From Bacillus sp. IITD106 (GTDB lineage: Bacteria; Bacillota; Bacilli; Bacillales; Bacillaceae_C): a stretch of DNA of 64,000 nucleotides. Shown piece by piece: positions 60,389 to 64,000 of this stretch. How positions within the stretch are numbered: position 1 is the stretch's first letter; each line of letters opens with the position of its first letter. Both the position numbers and the translations under genes were made by a program. Under the pieces are notes generated by a model that was not told the origin of the DNA, ran no database searches, and saw only the letters and a program-made list of their open reading frames with translations. The stretch is from positions 1 through 64,000 of the forward strand of contig NZ_JAIAZY010000005.1 in assembly GCF_019459225.1 (NCBI RefSeq), in the 5' to 3' direction.

Positions 60389-61015
60389 TCACACCATCCC
60401 CATTAAATATACGACAGTGAAAATAAATACCCATACTACGTCAATAAAGTGCCAGTATAGACTCGCAATATAAAATTTAGGCGCATTTGCTAAGTTCAAA
60501 CCTCTTTTTGAATTTCGCACCATAAGAGCGATAATCCAACCTAGTCCGAAAACTACGTGCCCACCGTGAAATCCAACAAGTGTATAGAATGCAGAGCTGA
60601 ATGCACTGTGTGTATACCCGAATCCCAATCCATGAGTATAATGATAAAATTCATATATTTCAAACCCAAGGAAAGTCAATCCCAATAGTACCGTAATAAG
60701 CAACCAAGCCTGCATTTTCTTAAAATGATAATTTTTCATATGATACATTGCATATACGCTTGTGATTGAGCTCGTTAAAAGTACCATTGTCATGATAAAG
60801 GCCAATGGCAGCTCAAATAAATCAGATGAAATTAGATCGCCTTGCTTCGGAACTTTATCCTTTAATGCCAAATATGTGGCGAAGAAAGAAGCAAATAATA
60901 CTGTTTCTCCTCCAAGGAAGAACCAAAAACCCAAAAATTTGTTTTTACCTTCTAATGTAGCTCTTTCGGGTGCCTCAGGCCATGTTTTTGGAGTAAATTG
61001 TTCTTCAACATGCAT
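60389..61015 (-). CDS. ctaE: Cytochrome c oxidase (caa3) subunit III
   Basis: A 208-aa protein with five membrane helices, as in bacterial subunit III. It has the conserved GGETVLFASFFATYLAL near residue 35 and GFHGGHVVFGLGWI near residue 147, and ends with HFIDVVWVFIFTVVYL. Its ATG overlaps the ctaD stop by 1 nt (TAATG). Confidence 0.95.
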   Translation of the reverse strand: MHVEEQFTPKTWPEAPERATLEGKNKFLGFWFFLGGETVLFASFFATYLALKDKVPKQGDLISSDLFELPLAFIMTMVLLTSSITSVYAMYHMKNYHFKKMQAWLLITVLLGLTFLGFEIYEFYHYTHGLGFGYTHSAFSSAFYTLVGFHGGHVVFGLGWIIALMVRNSKRGLNLANAPKFYIASLYWHFIDVVWVFIFTVVYLMGMV

Positions 61016-62883
61016 TATGCCCTTACCCCCTTATCTTTATCATCCAATAATTCCGATTTAGGAATATGGAAGCCATGATCATCTTTTAAAGATCTTAGTA
61101 ACATTGAGCCAAATGCGACGACTAGTCCGATAATCAATACGGCAAGTCCCCATGGCTTCTCAACACGATATATACAACCAAATGAAGCGATAAAGAACCC
61201 TAATGAAATAAACACTGGGAGAATCGATCCATTCGGCATATGAATATCTCCTAAAGGCTCGGCAGGTGTAATTTCTTTTTTACCTTCCATCTTTTCAATC
61301 CAGTAAGTGTCGATGCCACGAACAAATGGTAATTGCTTAAAGTTATAAAATGGCGGTGGTGAAGGAAGTGCCCATTCAAGCGTTCTTCCATCTTCCCAAG
61401 GATCATTTCCAACTTTAACATTTTTAACAGATGTAATCACAATATTGATTAAGAGAACGATAACACCTAAAGCCATTAAAGCTGCACCAACTGTACTAAT
61501 TAAGTTTCCGGTATTTAGACCTTGACCATCTAGATATGTCGCAATACGGCGTGGCATTCCCATTAATCCTAAGAAGTGTTGGATAAAGAAAGTTAAATGG
61601 AAACCTACTACAAAAAGTGCCCATGTAATTTTACCAAGCGTCTCATTTAGCATCGTACCAAATGCTTTTGGCCAATAGAAATGTGTGGCCGCTAATATTG
61701 CGAATACTACCCCACCGACAATTACATAGTGGAAGTGAGCAACTACAAAATATGTATCATGGAATTGATAATCCGCAGGTGCAGTAGCAACCATGATACC
61801 TGTTACCCCACCCATTACGAAAGATGGAATAAAAGCTGCCGCCCAAAGCATAGGCGTCGTAAATTTAATACTTCCGCCCCACATCGTAAACAACCAGTTA
61901 AAGATTTTAATTCCTGTAGGAACACCAATGGCAAATGAAGCTACAGCAAAAATTGCGTTTGCAATATTACCTAGACCAACTGTAAACATATGGTGAGCCC
62001 ACACCATGAATCCAAGGAATCCAATCAAGACAGTTGCGAATACCATTGAGGAGTACCCGAACAATCTTTTTCTTGAGAAAGTAGAGAAAATTTCTGAGAA
62101 TATACCGAAAGCCGGCAGTATTAAAATGTATACTTCTGGGTGTCCAAAAATCCAGAAGAGATGCTCCCATATAATCGTATTACCACCCGCAGCCACTTTA
62201 AAGAAGTTTGCTCCAAACATTCTATCGAATGTAAGAAGGAATAAACCAACGGTTAGTGGCGGGAATGCAAATAGAATTAATGCTGATGCAACAAATGTTG
62301 TCCAGGAGAACATTGGCATACGCATATATGTCATACCTGGTGCACGCATGTTAATAATGGTAACTAGGAAGTTAATACCTCCCATTAAAGTACCAAAACC
62401 TGATATTTGAAGTCCTAATGCGTAAAAGTCAATTCCGTGAGTTTCGGAATTAAGTGATAATGAAGCATAGGATGTCCAACCAGCATCTGGTGCTCCCCCT
62501 AAGAACCAAGAAAGGTTTAAAAGCAATCCTCCAAAGAAAAACAGCCAAAAACCTAATGAGTTTAAGAAAGGAAATGCAACGTCACGAGCCCCTATTTGCA
62601 GCGGCATGACTAAGTTCATAAAACCTATTAATATCGGCATGGCAGCGAGGAAAATCATCGTTACACCATGCATTGTGAGCATTTCGTTAAATATTCCAGC
62701 ACTGACAAAACCGCTGTCAGGAACAGCCAATTGAATACGAATAATCATTGCTTCGATTCCACCGAGTAGAAAGAAGAATCCACCTGCCGCGATGTAAAGT
62801 ATGGCAATCTTCTTGTGGTCGACAGTTGTCATATAGTCCCAAACTGTTGCACCGAAGCCTCTTTTTTGAGCAATACTACTCAC
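61015..62883 (-). CDS. ctaD: Cytochrome c oxidase (caa3) subunit I
   Basis: The catalytic subunit that reduces oxygen at heme a3-CuB and pumps protons. The 622-aa protein has at least twelve helices. Key parts are intact: MTMHGVTMIF-like heme a ligand region (MLTMHGVTMIFLAAMP), WIFGHPEVYILILPAFG with the cross-linked His-Tyr, AHHMFTVG, and FHDTYFVVAHFHYVIVGG with the heme ligands. The extra C-terminal helices are typical of Bacillus CtaD. The start has GGAGG upstream. Confidence 0.97.
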   Translation of the reverse strand: MSSIAQKRGFGATVWDYMTTVDHKKIAILYIAAGGFFFLLGGIEAMIIRIQLAVPDSGFVSAGIFNEMLTMHGVTMIFLAAMPILIGFMNLVMPLQIGARDVAFPFLNSLGFWLFFFGGLLLNLSWFLGGAPDAGWTSYASLSLNSETHGIDFYALGLQISGFGTLMGGINFLVTIINMRAPGMTYMRMPMFSWTTFVASALILFAFPPLTVGLFLLTFDRMFGANFFKVAAGGNTIIWEHLFWIFGHPEVYILILPAFGIFSEIFSTFSRKRLFGYSSMVFATVLIGFLGFMVWAHHMFTVGLGNIANAIFAVASFAIGVPTGIKIFNWLFTMWGGSIKFTTPMLWAAAFIPSFVMGGVTGIMVATAPADYQFHDTYFVVAHFHYVIVGGVVFAILAATHFYWPKAFGTMLNETLGKITWALFVVGFHLTFFIQHFLGLMGMPRRIATYLDGQGLNTGNLISTVGAALMALGVIVLLINIVITSVKNVKVGNDPWEDGRTLEWALPSPPPFYNFKQLPFVRGIDTYWIEKMEGKKEITPAEPLGDIHMPNGSILPVFISLGFFIASFGCIYRVEKPWGLAVLIIGLVVAFGSMLLRSLKDDHGFHIPKSELLDDKDKGVRA

Positions 62884-62910
62884 ATTTAAACCTCCTTCAT
62901 TTCGGAGCTA

Positions 62911-63996
62911 CTATTTATTTTGTACTTTAAGCTCCATTAAATATGCTGCAAGAGCATCTAAGTCTGCATCACTAATCTGCTCTTTAGAGAAAACAGGCAT
63001 TTTATTTCCTGGTTTAATCGTATCGGACTCTCTAATCCATCTCTTTAGCTCATCTTCATTATGATCTAAGATACCAGCAATTTTTTCTCTCTCCCCAAAG
63101 TTTGCTAGGTTTGGAGCTACTCTTCCTGCTGCTGGTGCTTCATTGCTAGGATCAATAGCGTGACATTGAAGACAGCTGTTGTTGAAAATTTCTTCACCTT
63201 TTTGAGCTACTTCTGTTGAAGGTGTAGGCGCTTTAGCATCTTTCATGTCTGCTACCCATTGGTCAAATTCATCTTTAGGCAGTGCCTTTACTTTAAAATC
63301 CATATATGCATGGGAAGGACCACAAAGCTCAGCACATTTACCATAAAAAATTTCTCCTACTTCAGTTGCTTTATCTTGATCAACTGTTAAGAAAAACTTA
63401 TTAATGTTGTCAGGATTTGTGTCAAGTTTTCCACCTAGAGGCGGAATCCAGAAAGAGTGTTTAATATCAGCAGAAGTCAAATTAAAATAAACTCTTTCTT
63501 CAGTTGGGATAACTAGATCTTGGCTCGTGACAATACCTAAATTAGGATATTCAAATTCCCACCAATATAGATGTGCACGAACATTTACTACTAATGCAGT
63601 AGGATTACCATCCTCATCTTTCTCGTCCATTGCGGATACATCGCCTTGACTGAATGTAACGGCAACTGTTGGAACAGCAAGAATTAATAGTAAAATAATA
63701 GGAATAATTGTCCAAACAATTTCTAGAGTATGACTACCTTCAACTTGTTTAGGTATTTTATGTTCATTTTCTTTTGTTCGGCGAAAGCGAACGATAACCG
63801 TAACGAAAATGACACATACTACAACAACAACCAAAGTCATGATGCCTATGCTGAACATTATGAGGTCATATTGCTGTTTAGCAACTTCACCAGCTGGCTT
63901 TAGTGCAGACAGGTAAGGCTTGCCGCAACCGGAAAGAACAAGCGCTAATATCGCAAAAACTGACAAAAGACGCCCTTTTTGCAGCCATTGTTTCAT
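62911..63996 (-). CDS. ctaC: Cytochrome c oxidase (caa3) subunit II with fused cytochrome c
   Basis: Subunit II receives electrons from cytochrome c through CuA. The 361-aa protein has a lipoprotein signal (LVLSGCGKPYL, Cys about residue 25), two membrane helices, the CuA domain with ligands in IKHSFW and CAELCGPSHAYM, and a C-terminal cytochrome c domain with CLQCH near residue 276 and a distal Met in NKMPVFS. The fused domain defines a caa3-type oxidase. The gene is complete; its ATG lies 4 nt from the window edge. Confidence 0.96.
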   Translation of the reverse strand: MKQWLQKGRLLSVFAILALVLSGCGKPYLSALKPAGEVAKQQYDLIMFSIGIMTLVVVVVCVIFVTVIVRFRRTKENEHKIPKQVEGSHTLEIVWTIIPIILLLILAVPTVAVTFSQGDVSAMDEKDEDGNPTALVVNVRAHLYWWEFEYPNLGIVTSQDLVIPTEERVYFNLTSADIKHSFWIPPLGGKLDTNPDNINKFFLTVDQDKATEVGEIFYGKCAELCGPSHAYMDFKVKALPKDEFDQWVADMKDAKAPTPSTEVAQKGEEIFNNSCLQCHAIDPSNEAPAAGRVAPNLANFGEREKIAGILDHNEDELKRWIRESDTIKPGNKMPVFSKEQISDADLDALAAYLMELKVQNK

Positions 63997-64000
63997 AGTT

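Overview
This is a core stretch of the chromosome of an endospore-forming Bacillaceae bacterium (Bacillus sensu lato). It is AT-rich, its proteins resemble Bacillus subtilis proteins, and it carries sporulation genes (sigE, sigG, spoIIGA, spoVD, spoVE, ylbO/rsfA, ylbJ, ylbD) next to a caa3 oxidase operon. The gene order is that of the B. subtilis cta-ylb-yll-dcw-spoIIG-ylm-ileS-pyr region, read here in reverse. Almost everything is on the minus strand, and only five genes are on the plus strand. I see no CRISPR array, prophage, insertion sequence, tRNA or rRNA. The unusual content lies in details inside a conserved backbone, not in an accessory island.

Layout from left to right: (1) a 51-bp tandem repeat at the window edge, with three full copies. 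(2) The pyrimidine operon pyrR-[no pyrP]-pyrB-C-AA-AB-K-D-F-E, transcribed leftwards from a sigma-A promoter at about 10.55 kb and controlled by two PyrR-type attenuators. Its glutaminase subunit PyrAA lacks the catalytic Cys and His. (3) rluD, lspA and ileS, the last behind an isoleucine T-box leader, then divIVA. (4) The ylmH-ylmG-sepF-ylmE-ylmC division cluster (ylmD and ylmA absent), then sigG, sigE and spoIIGA with a recognisable Spo0A-type promoter and forespore promoter. (5) The dcw cluster mraZ-rsmH-ftsL-pbpB-spoVD-murE-(orphan MurF N-domain)-mraY-murD-spoVE-murG-divIB-ylxW-ylxX-sbp-ftsA-ftsZ. It has an MraZ operator at its head, a sigma-H promoter before ftsA, and no murB. (6) bshC, a DUF3397 gene, panE and a biotin carboxyl carrier/carboxyltransferase pair. 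(7) The ylb region: ylbP, a DUF4064 gene, ylbO, rpmF, ylbN, tmcAL, ylbK, ylbJ, coaD, rsmD, an unrecognised 460-aa protein, ylbG, ylbF/ricF, a lipoprotein, ylbE, ylbD, ylbC, ylbB, ylbA. (8) ctaC-D-E-F-G plus a ctaM-like gene, ending at the right edge with a complete ctaC.

Functionally the window joins UMP synthesis, peptidoglycan precursor synthesis and septum formation, the mother-cell and forespore sigma factors made at the sporulation septum, and the terminal oxidase of aerobic respiration.

The observations most worth following are the PyrAA active-site loss, the stand-alone MurF-like N-terminal domain between murE and mraY, a candidate plus-strand small RNA at about 52.4 kb, the edge tandem repeat (each unit makes two hairpins, yet one frame stays open), a 147-bp element with perfect terminal inverted repeats at about 42.9 kb, and the 10-bp-phased operator before mraZ. 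Family calls come from reading the translated sequences against remembered homologues; no database search was run. Where a start codon differs from the longest open frame, the ribosome-binding site that decided it is stated.
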